Below are positions 1-10,697 of a DNA stretch of 40,069 nt, piece after piece. The notes below the pieces were generated by a model that was not told the DNA's origin, did not search any database, and saw only the letters and a list, made by a program, of their open reading frames with translations. Both the position numbers and the translations under genes were made by a program. The stretch's first letter is position 1. Every line of letters starts with the position of its first letter. Source of the stretch: Chara braunii (Eukaryota > Streptophyta > Charophyceae > Charales > Characeae); assembly GCA_003427395.1 (NCBI GenBank), contig BFEA01000115.1:1980050-2020118 (forward strand). Direction: 5' to 3'.

Positions 1-375
1 GGAAAGGGGGGGAGGGATGGAGGGGGGAGGAGCGGCGGAGGGGGGAGGAGTGGCGAAAGAGGGAGGACTAGGAGAAACGGAGAGGCTTCCACTTTTCGCT
101 GTTCCGCCCTCCTGATCCGCTCTCCGACCCTCCCTCCTCCGTTGCTCCCCCCTTCGTCGTTGCTCGTCCCTCCCCCGGTCCCCCCTTCCACTGCTCCAAC
201 ATCCCCTTGCTCCCCCCTCCGTTGCTCCCCCCTCCACAGCCGCCCCCTTCCCTCCTCCTTCACTCCGTTGATCCCACCCTTTGCTGCTCCCCCCTCCTCC
301 CTCCCCTCCTTCTCTTCCTTCCTCTACCGCTCCCCACTTTGGCGCTCCCTTTCGGTGCTCCTCCCTCACCTTCAT
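1..375. repeat. homopurine and homopyrimidine tracts
   Basis: Bases 1-95 are almost pure G/A on the plus strand and 114-375 almost pure C/T. The two look like degenerate reverse complements of each other. Apparent Pro/Ser/Leu-rich ORFs here are low-complexity artefacts. A related purine tract lies at 5406-5492 in the opposite orientation relative to the same palindromic repeats, so both may be ends of one inverted-repeat structure. Confidence 0.8.
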
Positions 376-379
376 ACGT

Positions 380-720
380 GATTGATTAATTGATCAATCC
401 CGACCGACTGTCTCCACGATGAGATTTTGTAACTAAATCGATTACGTAATTGAATCGATTTCAAAATCGTGTCACAGAGGCAACTGGACAGGCCACTCAG
501 CTGCCTGCGTCACCTGTTCAGTTGCCTCTGCGACGCAATTTCGAAATAAAATCAATTATGTAATCGATTCAATTTCGAAATTGCGTCGCAAAGGCAATTG
601 GATGGACCAATAAGTTGCTGACTGGCTCGTCCAGTTGCCTCTACGACGCAATTTTGAAATTGAATCGATTATATAATCGATTGATCGATTCAATTTAAGA
701 ATCGCGTTGAGCAGGCGAAA
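380..720. repeat. AT-cored palindromic repeat cluster
   Basis: Two large palindromes adjoin. At 475-530, 18-nt arms (475-492 and 513-530) match with one mismatch; the left arm begins CAGAGGCAACTGG. At 530-589, 18-nt arms (530-547 and 572-589, GCGACGCAATTTCGAAAT and its complement) match perfectly around an AATCGATT-rich centre. A third, looser copy runs 612-716. The same family appears inverted at 5316-5405. This is consistent with a foldback or MITE-like repeat. No coding capacity is visible. Confidence 0.8.
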
Positions 721-1240
721 AAAAAAAAAAAAGAAACTCTAAAAACCATGGTACCCGACCGCACGTCCGGACCGGTTTCCGGACAATGCCAAACATTTTG
801 CAGGGGTCCGGTGTCCGGTCCTGGACGTCCGGAACGGGCCCCCCCCATGAAAATTCGAAAAAAAAAGGGGCCTCGGAGGACGTTTTTCGGGTTCTCGTCG
901 GCCCTTGAAAAATGCGAGGCCGATTTTTTGCCTTTTTTTTGTCCTACCGGACACAGGTCGAAGGCCAGACCCGCCACAATCTGTGCAGACTTAGGTGGGG
1001 TGGCGGGAGGCAGGGCCAGCATTTTCGAAGTTCGAACTTCGAACTGGCCGTTTTTCGAGTTTGGAGGGCGCGCTGTTCAGAAGCCGCCGGCTGCTGCCCG
1101 TCGCATCTCCCCTGCAGCCCCTCAACCATCGCCGACGAAACACGAAGCTGCCGCCAATGTCCAAGAACCACCAAGCGGCCGCCATCGTCCAGCCCTCGCC
1201 GCTGTACCAGCCAGCCGCCGCCATCGCCCAAGAAGCAGGT

Positions 1241-1243
<3 letters not shown>
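721..1243. other. non-coding stretch rich in TCCGG, with a 20-bp palindrome
   Basis: I see no gene. An A run follows the palindromes, then CCGGA/TCCGG words recur at 765-835. TTCGAAGTTCGAACTTCGAA at 1024-1043 is a perfect 20-bp palindrome. The overlapping ORFs in several frames have no recognisable protein and run into the CT microsatellite. Confidence 0.5.
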
Positions 1244-1314
<71 letters not shown>

Positions 1315-1315
1315 N
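1244..1315. repeat. (TC)n microsatellite ending in an ambiguous base
   Basis: About 70 bp of uninterrupted TC dinucleotide, followed by a single N at 1315. The N suggests a low-confidence join at the repeat edge. Confidence 0.95.
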
Positions 1316-1485
1316 AGGGCCACGTGTTCCGGACCCCTCACATGGATTCCGTTTTTCCGAAAAGCACGGGAGCGGCTTATTTTCACGTTTAACGGAAATT
1401 CAACGAGATTTTTTCAGTTTCAACGGGATTCAACGGTAGTTTAAATCCCCCGTTCCCCGCTAAGAAAACACACAACCCCTAAGGA

Positions 1486-1577
1486 TGGTGACAACCCCTT
1501 AGGGAAGGTAAGTTGTGCCCCGCGGAAACCTATCCTGTGTAGGGGACCGAGGGAAGTACGACTGGCACATCCAGTTA
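1486..1577 (+). repeat. block shared with 22805-22900
   Basis: This stretch and 22805-22900 share words in the same order: GGTGACAAC, TAAGG, GAAGGTAA, CCTATCCTGT, GTAGGGG and a CTGGC-like end. The two copies are clearly diverged but collinear over about 90 bp. This one lies just upstream of the gypsy integrase remains, so it may be LTR or leader sequence of that element family; that assignment is inference. Confidence 0.5.
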
Positions 1578-1745
1578 GAATGGTGAAGGGACGACGTGAA
1601 CACGGTCGTCCCGACGGTTCGTGAGGTTGTTTTGTGTTGTATCTATTTTATTTTTGTTTAACTCCAGCGTGACATGGCCAGGATGACTCTCGCCTTTTGT
1701 GAGAAAGGCGGGAGCCGGTGCGCTCAACACCTCATCCGGGCTGTA

Positions 1746-2273
1746 GCAGAGATCCATGATCAGGCTGTTGCCAGTCATATGGGCTTCCACAAGACGTTGG
1801 TCTGTGTTTGCGGCCTATACGTCTGACCGAAGTTCAAGGACTTCGTCAAAACCTACATCTAGGAGTGTCCTGTCTTCCAAAAGGTGAACAATGCGTACCA
1901 CCTTCCGTATATGTTACTTCAACCTCTACCTATACCAGAGGGTCGTTGGCAGTCCATCTCGATAGATTTTGTTGGTCTCCTCCGCCCTGCTATCGAGCCC
2001 GGTCATGATGCTATCTTGGTCATCGTCGATCGCTTCACGAAGCGTGCATGCTTTGCCCCGTGCTGCTACCACATTAGCGCTCGTGAGGTGGCTGACATCA
2101 TCTTCGACCGAGTCGTGAGAGATCACGACTTACTTCAGAGCATCATCTCCGACCGTGATCCGCAGCTTCGCTTCTCGTCGTCTTACCACCCTCAGACGGA
2201 TGGTCAAACCGAGGTCACCAATAAAACTATCAGTAATATCCTCCGCAAGTTTATTACGGATTACCCGCAGTAG
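1746..2273 (+). pseudogene. Ty3/gypsy integrase: zinc-binding and catalytic core, broken
   Basis: The frame starting near 1746 gives an HHCC-type N-terminal domain with in-frame stops (TGA near 1827, TAG near 1860) and the second zinc cysteine changed (CPVF where CPxC is expected). The catalytic core follows from 1884, with a first Asp in SIDFVG, a second in SDRDPQ and a Glu in DGQTE. Between SDRDPQ and LRFSSSYHPQTDGQTE about 15 residues usual for the family are missing, an in-frame deletion. The frame ends at TAG 2271-2273. The enzyme would insert element cDNA; this copy cannot. Confidence 0.85.
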
Positions 2274-3144
2274 GACTTACTTAGCCCACGTGGAGATTGT
2301 GTACAACCATGTTTTTTCCCCAGCCACAGGGATGTTGTCATTCTATTGCGACCTCGGCTACCACCCTCGCACACCCGCGAATTTCCTACGACCGTCGCGG
2401 TTGCGCCTAGACACTCGTTGTCCTGCGCTTGATGCCTGGATCGTTCACATGGTCACGATTACGGGGCGCGCACACGAGAGTATAACCGACTCTCAGACTC
2501 GCATGGTTGCACGAGCGAACCGATCACAAATGAATCATTCATTAAAATTTGGTGACGGTGTGCTTCTTGACACGCGCCACTTGTAGCTCTAAGCGGACAC
2601 ACTTCGCAAGTTCAGGCATCGCTTCTTTGGTCCATACTGCGTCCTTCAGGCCGTTGGTTTTGATACTGCCGCTAGTCTGGTCAGCTTCCTTATGAAGCTA
2701 CTTGATTACCTTCGACAAACTCACATATACGATGTGTCTCATGTCTCCTTGCTACATCCTTATCGCAGACCATCCGAGCGCATCGACGAACGCCCTTATG
2801 AGCGCCCTCCACCTATCATGGTGGACATTCATGAGGAGTTCGTCGCTTCCGACATCATATCTCGTCGAGTTACGAATAATAACCCTCTATGCATGGAGTA
2901 CCTTGTGCATTGGAAGGGTTATCCTGATGAGGAGGCTACTTGGGAGCCCCTTGAGCACTTGGAGCACGCTCGGATATTGGTGCATGCATATGATCATGCT
3001 CGTCGTGCTGAGACATCTGCTCCTACTCAGCCGACCGACCCTCTAGCTCCTCCTTTGGCTGAGGAGATTACTAAGGATGATCCCGCTCCCTCTGACTCGG
3101 GGGCCGTTTTTCAGCAGCAGACGAACGCCTCCGCGCGTCTATAA
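2274..3144 (+). pseudogene. Ty3/gypsy integrase C-terminus with chromodomain
   Basis: After a one-base frame change near 2275 the element continues in a different frame. It shows the integrase C-terminal region (YHPRTP near 2355, LKFGDGVLLDTRHL near 2545) and two close in-frame stops (2584 and 2590). From about 2833 to 2993 a chromodomain is plain: EEFVASDIISRR, then YLVHWKGYPDEEATWEPLEH. A chromodomain after integrase defines the chromovirus branch of Ty3/gypsy and is thought to guide insertion to marked chromatin. A Ser/Thr/Pro-rich tail follows to the stop at 3144. No reverse transcriptase or RNase H was seen upstream, so the copy is truncated as well as mutated. Confidence 0.85.
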
Positions 3145-4890
3145 CGCACTCGTCGAGTTCCTCACCGTCTCAATGACCGACACTCCCATCACGTACTTTT
3201 CTCCTACCACTGACTCACACTATTATCTACTTCATCATCAACTTCTTCAGGGTGTCAGCGTTTTTCAGCTCTACTTCGACACCGACTCGACTCCTACTTC
3301 ATCGACGTCATCGACCATCTCGACGACTTCATCCACCTTCTCGACCTCAGCTACTTTATCAACTTCAACTACTTTGGAGGCGATTACTTCACACCACCAC
3401 CCTACCTTGTGCATCCCTTTATATATGTCGTATAACGGTCCTCACTTAGCTGGTTCTTCCTGGGTAGGGTTTTCCCTTGGTATCGCATAGACATTGAGGC
3501 CTTAGCATTATCTTGGATTTCTCGCTCCCAGATCTAGCTTCCTCCCTAGTCGGTGAGTTGTGTGCATGTTTCCCTCACTCACTACCTTCATCATCCTAAT
3601 GTCGGCCATTACATACCTTCAGTTAGGCGTATCTTCACCATATTTCAGACTCCCCTTTCATGGTCAACCCTGCATAATGTTACCTTCCTTTACGGTCTAT
3701 CTGTTAGGGTCATTGGTTTTGTTTCACTACCATTCCCTCGCCCCGAGCCTGATGACTTATCCCATCTTCGTGTGTGACTGCCCTTAGGAGTTTCGATTCT
3801 TAGGCTGGATTCACCCCCTCTGAGACCATCCTACGTTTAGTGGTTCAGCGATACAACATATTGTTATTTTTCCTTTAAGCATTGAGGCAATTGTCTTTAG
3901 GACTTTCGAGTTGTACCCTGCTACATTTCATTTCCTCTTGTTAGTTAGGATGTAGCTTAGGTTACATCGCATGGACTCCGCATTCTATATTTCTTAGATT
4001 TATTGTTGCAGAGTTCCTCTTCTTTTGCGGAAGCGTTTTTTAATTTTCGCAATCCAGTACAGGTTTGAGGATCGTGCAACGTGCCTCTAGCTGCCCTGAT
4101 CTAGAGCCAGAGCTATCTGTCTATTTTGCATGTTCGGCGCGTGGGACCAGGCTGTGGCCTGACCTCACAAGTTGTGCGCTCGTTCAGTCCAATCCAGTCT
4201 TGTCCGGTACGACTATCGGTACCAGTCCAGTCATTCCGCTGGGGGTATACCCCAACTATAGTTTGTTTTCAGTCTCATTCTTCATTAACAAAATTTGGAG
4301 TACGTGTATGTTGAGTCTGCGTTGGAGCTGCGTTGTCCCTTCCAGCTCCATCTCCATCTCCCCCATCCTCATTCCTTGGTCTTGATCCTGACGGACCGCC
4401 ATCCCGGTGGGTCCATCACCCCCCCCCACTCCGTTGGCCTTAATTTAGGAATAACCTCATAACGAAGCAAGAATCTCCCGTTCCGTCTAGGTGATTCAAC
4501 CCCCGCCCAAAATCCTCGGTCACGCCGCCAATTACTTTGATTGGCATCCCTTGGTACGAAACGTCGCTCGGGGTGTGAGGTTGGCGCATCACAAGCCTAA
4601 GGCAATTAAAGACCCCCCCCCCCTTCTCCTGGTGGGAATGTCCTTTTGTTGCCCCCTTTGGAATTGATGGAGGGAGACATGGTATTTGACCTACCCATTA
4701 GAATCCTCCTTACAGGTTGGTGCAAGAAGACAACCCTTACTAGTATCTTCAAAGGTGTCATTTTAGCAGTGTGCCCTGCAAAGTAACGAGAGTTGTGGCT
4801 TTCTGGCTCATATGGAGGAAACGTAACACCCTCTTCTTTAAAGGTAAGGTTAATAACATATTCTATCTGAAAAAACAAGCACTTCGTGAA
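3145..4890. other. unassigned stretch downstream of the gypsy remains
   Basis: No recognisable gene. The first 350 bases are Ser/Thr/His-rich in translation and may be element 3' region. I could not identify LTR borders or a polypurine tract. The C runs at 4422-4430 and 4615-4623 are homopolymers and may be assembly-sensitive. Confidence 0.4.
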
Positions 4891-5026
4891 AAGACATTTT
4901 GTTAAAATTGAACTCGATTCAAAAGCTTTACGAGTTTTTTTTTTTATATATAATTAGTTTTTCAGGCTCTCACATAAAACATGCATTGCCCAACGTAACA
5001 AAAATTTCAGCAAATATGTCACGAGG

Positions 5027-5304
5027 GCGAAAAAAAAAAAACTCACCAAAGCATTTGAAACACATATATATTGTGTAGCATCTCCGTACAAAAAATAGTT
5101 GTCTGAGCATCATTACAAAAGTTTTATTAAGAACGTGGAACAAAAAATAAACCACCTAAATAGGGCGTTGTATATTTTTCGTTTTGTTTTTTTTCCCACG
5201 TTTTGAATACAAATTTTGTTTTGGTGCTAAGGCAAATGTTTCTTGTACGGAGATGTTGCACCACATATATTTCTTTCAACTTTTCTTATGAGTTTTTTTT
5301 TTTC
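5027..5304. repeat. long foldback (imperfect inverted repeat)
   Basis: Matching arms in order from the outside: A-run plus ACTCA (5030-5045) against TGAGT plus T-run (5287-5302); TAGCATCTCCGTACAA (near 5077-5092) against TTGTACGGAGATGTTGCA (near 5244-5261); AACGTGGAACAAAAAA (near 5132) against a T-rich CCCACGTT (near 5197-5205). The centre is near 5165. The whole would form a hairpin of about 270 nt, like a MITE or a hairpin-RNA locus. AT-rich, no coding. Confidence 0.65.
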
Positions 5305-5309
5305 CCCCC

Positions 5310-5492
5310 CGCCTACACGACACGATTTTGAAATTGAATCGATTGCATAATCGAATCAATTTTGAAAAATCGCGTCACAGAGGCAACTGGACGAGCCAGT
5401 CAACAGCGGAGGGGGGAGCACCAAAGGGGGGAAGTGGATGAGGGGCGAAGGGGGGGGGGAACGACAAAGAGGGGAGCGGATGAGGGGAGGGG
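5310..5492 (-). repeat. inverted partial copy of the 380-720 repeat plus purine tract
   Basis: Read on the minus strand, this region gives GACTGGCTCGTCCAGTTGCC, then an AATCGATT palindromic core, closely matching 616-716 on the plus strand. Its outer side is a G/A-rich tract (5406-5492) that corresponds to the pyrimidine tract at 114-375. The pair therefore flanks 720-5310 in inverted orientation. The right end is cut by the adapter junction. Confidence 0.7.
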
Positions 5493-5530
5493 CTGTCTCT
5501 TATACACATCTAGATGTGTATAAGAGACAG
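5493..5530. other. Nextera mate-pair junction adapter (artificial)
   Basis: CTGTCTCTTATACACATCT (5493-5511) is directly followed by its reverse complement AGATGTGTATAAGAGACAG (5512-5530). This is the Tn5 mosaic end in the head-to-head form produced when Nextera mate-pair fragments are circularised. It is not genomic. The sequences on either side were fragment ends and are not expected to be adjacent in the genome. Confidence 0.98.
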
Positions 5531-7200
5531 CCTTAGCTGCACAACCCCCAAAATTACAAGGTCATTGCCCCGGCCTCAACTACGTTGAACAAGATGGTTA
5601 TGCCTTTCACCCTCGGCATAACTCCAATAGTCTTAAGCTCCCCTCGTTATAGAGCAACTGCTCCAGCACCGACCATTGTCACCCCACCCCGCCCTTCTAA
5701 TAGACCTACCACCCTGAACACCAATCCATCCTTTGTCTAAGCACCACCCTGTTAAAACCAACCTTCCCCTTCTTGCTTACCGAATAACTTTTTTAAGAGT
5801 TTTTAAGAAATTTTCGAAAACTCGGGAACATCAGACACCAACCTGAGAAAAATAGACAAACTTCACTTGCATCCCAAAAAGAGGACAAGAGGGAGAAAAA
5901 TAACCTCTCTTCATGTGCAGATTCTAGCGTTCACCCGGGACTCCACAGCACATAATAAACTCACTGTGTAACCATCGAAGTTACTCCCTTCCCTCAAAAA
6001 GCAACCCCCCTGTTCCTACACTAGCCCCACCGGGAGGCGCCCCCTCTCCTCTCTGCCCCAGTTTGGAACAGCCTATATACGGACACTTCAACCCCCTAAA
6101 AGGCATACATCCCCCTAGAGCACACCTCGCAGGCTGAAGTTCACTCTTTCCTTCTGCCCCACCACCTCCAGACAAGGAAGCTCTCTCTATCTCTCACCCT
6201 GTTGAAAACAGCTTCACCCCTTTGTCTTCTCTCCCCAACCGCCAGCACTGATCTGACCCTAAATCAGCCTAGCCCAGAAAAACACAATCCCAGAATACCG
6301 CCTCCTCCCTCCAAGGGTAATACCTCCCACCTTGTAAAACCCTCATGGGGAGCGGCTCCAACCCTGAAAAAGAACCCCACAGATTCACACAACAAGACGC
6401 AAATATACCATACAAAGACCCTGACCAACTTTGAAACACAATTAACGAAAAAATGTCATTCAGAATCAGAATTTACAACAACAGTAATCAAGACTAAGAA
6501 GTTAAGTTTTACCGACGAAGATTTTTCCAATAGAAAATGACTTCTGAAATGTACTTTTTATAAATTGAAAATTGGGAACAAAATTAGGGAATCTACATGA
6601 CAGTCATAATGAGACGTCTTTTGGAATTTAAAATTCAAAAACAAGATTAAGAAATCTACCTAAGATGTCAAATATTGGACTCACAAATATATAAAATCAA
6701 GAAAGTAATCCAAATTGTAGTTAAGGTCAACGTTAAGAGAAACAACTATGTACCAAAGAACATACACATGAATAAGAATTGCACAAAATCACTGCGATCA
6801 ATCCAGAAAAAAATCAGTCAGAGAGAAACTAATTCATACAAGAAATAATATCAAAATACTATAAAAAAACTTCAAAAAAGTTATCAGCAAAAACGTGTTT
6901 GATCATCAGGTGCAAAGAAATACAAGATCGTACCCAGTCAATCGGAAAACCAATCAATCCTTAAACCGGTGCAGAAACCTACGAGTACCCAAAACATGAC
7001 CCTCTCTTCCAAAACTTCACCTCCACACGTCACCGGCCTAAGGCATCTCGACCATCATTCGACCACTCCAGTCAATCAAAGCCGAACAGTGACAACAACA
7101 GACCGCAGTGCATTTACCAAAAATATTCAGGTCACGTTACAGAATCTGAACCCGAACAGCTCTCCGCAAGCAGTCCCAAAAGAGGAGAACTCGTGACCTT
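5531..7200. other. no recognised gene; Pro/Ser/Thr-rich ORF fragments
   Basis: Plus-strand ORFs 6202-6540 (112 aa) and 6969-7196 (75 aa) are rich in Pro, Ser, Thr and Lys, start with ATG and match no family I know. The stretch between them (6541-6960) is AT-rich with many stops. The composition could be a disordered protein or the first ORF of a retroelement, but nothing decides this. Confidence 0.3.
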
Positions 7201-7458
7201 ACCAAGTATTGCACCTTCTCGTAGAGATAAGCAACAACAGCAGATTACCTCTTCATACGCCAGGAACCTCAGAAACGACCCACCAAACCAAACCCCAACA
7301 ACCACCTTCCACTGTCCCTAATACCACAACAAGAGTCCACCCTGCCCACACTTGCTCCATCGCAGTCACTTTCACCCCTCACTCACCTTCTTCCTCTTCC
7401 TCATCAGCTTCCTCCACCACTTCGCACCATAACTCGACGTCTTCATACCGCCCACATC

Positions 7459-7926
7459 GTGTATCGGCGCCGCCACTCGTCACAATCGGCCCATCATGCT
7501 GTAGCGCTTCCGGCAGCGCTGCGCCCCTCAAACTTTGAAATGTCGTTTCGCGCCTTGGAAATGTCGGGGCGCAGCGCTTCCGATAGCGCTACGCCGCTCG
7601 AACTTTTTCACCTCGGGTCTAAGCATCCTATGGAACACAAAAGATCAATCATCAAACCACCAGTACTTCGCCCAGCCATGCATGCCAAGCCTGAAAATGG
7701 CCTGTGCCCCAAGCTTTGCCGAGCCTGGAGGGGGCGACAACCAGTAGGGGAAATTCGTTGGTTGGCACCAGTACCGCCCCTTATGCTGGACCTGCTGCCA
7801 GCAGCTGGACCGGAATGCGGCACTGCCAGTTGTTTTCTTGGATTCACTTGTATACCTCCACGGGCCTGGCCAGCAGTACAGTCAGATACATTATGGAAAG
7901 AGCTGCATGAGAATGCCATGAACTGA
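7459..7926 (+). CDS. hypothetical ORF, probably spurious
   Basis: A 155-codon open frame with no domain I recognise. Its first third overlaps two copies of a GC-rich repeat, AGCGCTTCCGGCAGCGCT at 7503-7520 and AGCGCTTCCGATAGCGCT at 7573-7590. Each of these is close to a palindrome with AGCGCT at both ends. Overlapping frames on both strands are equally open, so GC content rather than selection may explain it. Confidence 0.15.
   Translation: MYRRRHSSQSAHHAVALPAALRPSNFEMSFRALEMSGRSASDSATPLELFHLGSKHPMEHKRSIIKPPVLRPAMHAKPENGLCPKLCRAWRGRQPVGEIRWLAPVPPLMLDLLPAAGPECGTASCFLGFTCIPPRAWPAVQSDTLWKELHENAMN
7503..7606. repeat. 70-bp duplicated GC-rich repeat
   Basis: Two copies start at 7503 and 7573, each AGCGCTTCCG, then GC/AT, AGCGCT, RCGCC, and a C/G-CTC-R-AACTTT end. 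They are separated by a G-rich linker. Confidence 0.7.
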
Positions 7927-7929
7927 AAG

Positions 7930-8840
7930 GGGTTGACGTGTGGCATATCAACTTCTCTACCCAGACGATCTTCTGAACCCCTGAGTTCTTGCTGTTCCTA
8001 CTCTTTGGATCTCTCTTGGGTTTTTGGGGTGCACGGAATCGCAGGCCAGCCATACCCTCTCATGTCTAAGACGATGTTGTGTTTTTTTTTCAGACTTCCT
8101 TGCAATTTCTCTTCGCCAATCCATGCATCTGCGTAGGAATTACGCGCGCCTTAGCGAGCGCGCTAGGAATTTTGTTTGGCAGTTGGGAACTCCAGAAATC
8201 ACGGGCGCTCCTCCCGCTGACATGTCCTTTCTTGCAAGTGGATGTTCTCGCGCTCGCCTTTGAAAGCTCTGTGAGTTTTCAGCAGGAAGCTAGATAGACG
8301 TAGGATTTTCGCGAGCTCAATTCCGCGTGCTGATATTGCTTTTGAATTTTTTAATTTTGAATTAGTTTTTGGACTAGGATGAATGAAACGTAATTGTTTC
8401 AGTGCCCTTTTCTTTTCTGCGTCGACGCCATGTATGCATGCTTCCCCCGCCTCCCGCTATGACCCATGTCATCTTCACCCTCTCTTCTTCGCGTTTTCTC
8501 TTTTTCACCTTTAACTGTTTTCCATCTCCCCCCCCTCTCTCTTCATGCTTCTCCCCTTCCCCTCTCGTCCAAATTTTGGTCCCACATCACGCTACTCTTT
8601 ACACTCTCTTTCTTCCCACCTTTAACCCAAGTGAGGAACTCCCTACCAATCCCCTCCCCAGGGTACTCGAAGCCTCAAACGACGACGTGTAAGAGGGATA
8701 CTCCCCACTCACTATAATCTGATTGGTTGTGAAAGACTCATGAGGATCGATATGGTTTTCCTCAGGCAGTGAACTTGTACTCTCTCTTTGCCCCATCCTA
8801 TCTCTGCCCCACTCTTTCCCGCCTTCCCTTCCCCTCTTCA
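7930..8840. other. no gene; pyrimidine-rich stretch
   Basis: 8402-8830 is C/T-rich on the plus strand, and its Ser/Pro/Phe/Leu ORFs are compositional. A TATA-like box follows at 8844. I see nothing else. Confidence 0.4.
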
Positions 8841-8843
8841 CAA

Positions 8844-8851
8844 CTATAAAA
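8844..8851 (+). promoter_or_regulatory. TATA-like box
   Basis: CTATAAAA lies after a long pyrimidine-rich tract and about 30 bases before a CT-rich segment (8870-8885) that could hold a start site, the usual layout of a plant core promoter. No convincing downstream ORF follows, so it may belong to an LTR or be chance. Confidence 0.35.
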
Positions 8852-9179
8852 CCTGCAAGCGCGTTCGAAAATCTCTCTCAACCCGTCTACCAAGTTCAGG
8901 GAAGTTGTGGCTAGGTGATGTGCATGCGGCAACTCAGAAAGTCCTAACGAGCTGACTGCAGTGTATGCAAGGCTGTGCACCGGGTGGCCGCGACGATTTG
9001 CGGGATGTCGACAAGTTGGTGCAAAAGCTGAGTCGGCGGGGTGATGATCGTTGTGGTATGGAGGTTGGTACGTGGCGGACAGGATCGTCAGTACCTGAGT
9101 AAGAACGATGTGTGTGTAGGAGTGGTTGCACGGCCAGGGGCCGTAATCAGGAAGCAGAAGGTCGATGCGCCTTGATTTC

Positions 9180-9226
9180 GTTTTTTTTTTCTTCTCGTTC
9201 TTGGTTTTTTTCTTCTCGTTCTTGGA
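9180..9226. repeat. short tandem duplication of a T-rich unit
   Basis: TTTTTTTCTTCTCGTTCTTGG occurs twice in succession, a unit of about 21-22 bp. Confidence 0.75.
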
Positions 9227-9343
9227 AGCTCAGTCCACGACGGATAGCCGGTTGCTGTCCGCCTCAAGCTTGTTTGTATGATCAGAGTTTCCCTTCTCTT
9301 TTTCTTAGTCCCCTTCTTTGGTCAAAGCTATGATCCCGTCCTT

Positions 9344-9347
<4 letters not shown>

Positions 9348-9378
<31 letters not shown>
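9348..9378. repeat. (TC)n microsatellite
   Basis: About 15 uninterrupted TC units. Confidence 0.95.
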
Positions 9379-9381
<3 letters not shown>

Positions 9382-9399
9382 TCTCGTTTCCTTACTTCG

Positions 9400-10560
9400 G
9401 TTCACCTCTATGGATGTCGGAAAAATCTTATAATCTCTTTATTTTTTTGTCCCTGTCAAATTCAATCGGACCTCGCAAGAACGAGAGTTATTGAATTTGA
9501 GGGACCAGTAAACCTGGTTGATCTTACCCTGCCCCGTTCCATGCCTCCTAACATCTGATGGTTCGTGCATGCGAGGTTTGTTACATGCATGCATCGATTG
9601 TGTTGTTGCTAAGGTAACCGAGCTAAGATTTTGTTGAGATTATACGAATGCGTGCTCAACACTCACTCAATGAATGATGATTATCTTCTTGATTGGATTG
9701 AACTCACAGTTTTGAATCAGTTTGCATGATGGATGAAAGACAATGAGCATGTAGCATTGTGACTGCTCACTTTTTTGATTGAATAACGGGTTGAGGGAAC
9801 TTACGTGGTTAGTTATGCTTATGCCATGTGGAAAGATTGTCCTGATCCGACTGGTGTTGACTTCCCGTATCCTCATAATGACCATTTTCGTATACACGTG
9901 TATGTGAGTAGAACGTACGTGAAGCCATCGCTAAGATCGTAAGACACTATTATTTTCCTCTCAAAACAAGGTGCTAGGGATTCGTAATCGCTCGCTTTGT
10001 CATTATCGATACCCACTTTCCCTCGTACTCTTGATTATTGTCTTTTAACGAGTTGATTGTCATCTCATGAACGACAGTGGTGCCTCATTGGCCCAACACT
10101 CTATGAAACGATTGTCACCACACAGAGCGTTATCGGGAAAAAGGGTTCCTGTACCGAACACATGGCGATGACAAATACAAGAAAAAAGTGACTCGACTGA
10201 GGTCGTCCATGTCGTATTTCGAACTCTATAACGAGCGGTATTGGGATTTGATTCGAAAACAATATCTCAAGTGCGTACTTCCGCCTTTCCATTTGAAAAG
10301 ACGATGAGTAGCTCGCATAGAGGTTCAAAGATATTTTTTGGATTAGTCGGACGTTTGAAAGTAGCGCGCGCCATATCTTTCCCGCGTGACTATGGCCCTT
10401 TCTCACTAAAACTTGAATCACACGAGGGGCTTTCAGTTCCGCATATGGCCCCACACTCAATACTTCCAAAAATCCTTGGCACATTCCATTTTGTTGTTCT
10501 TTCATGACTTACTTCCCATAAGTTCTCACTCCGACTGTAAGACGGTATAGGGCGTGAGGT
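9400..10560 (+). other. possible 5' LTR region of the second retroelement
   Basis: No gene is visible. Because a primer binding site starts at 10561, the LTR of that element should end within a few bases upstream. I could not find a matching 3' copy or TG...CA borders, so this is inferred from position alone. Confidence 0.3.
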
Positions 10561-10573
10561 TGGTATCGGAGCC
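10561..10573 (+). other. primer binding site for initiator Met tRNA
   Basis: TGGTATCGGAGCC differs by one base from TGGTATCAGAGCC, the complement of the plant initiator-Met tRNA 3' end used as PBS by most plant LTR retrotransposons. A gag-like frame starts 125 bases downstream at 10698, as expected. Confidence 0.65.
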
Positions 10574-10697
10574 GACACGTGTTGGTTCTGGTGATAGTGA
10601 GACGAGCTAGCGGGAGAACGAGCACTCGCTCTAACGAATAAGAGAAATTTTTCCGTCACCCGAAACAAGTTGGCAAAGAAAAAAAAAGAAAGGAGCT

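Noticed and set aside
142-389. Short Pro/Ser/Leu-rich ORFs
   Set aside because: Translations of a homopyrimidine tract in two frames.
9510-9522. Start of an 18S rRNA gene (AACCTGGTTGATC)
   Set aside because: The match ends after 13 bases; what follows is not rRNA.
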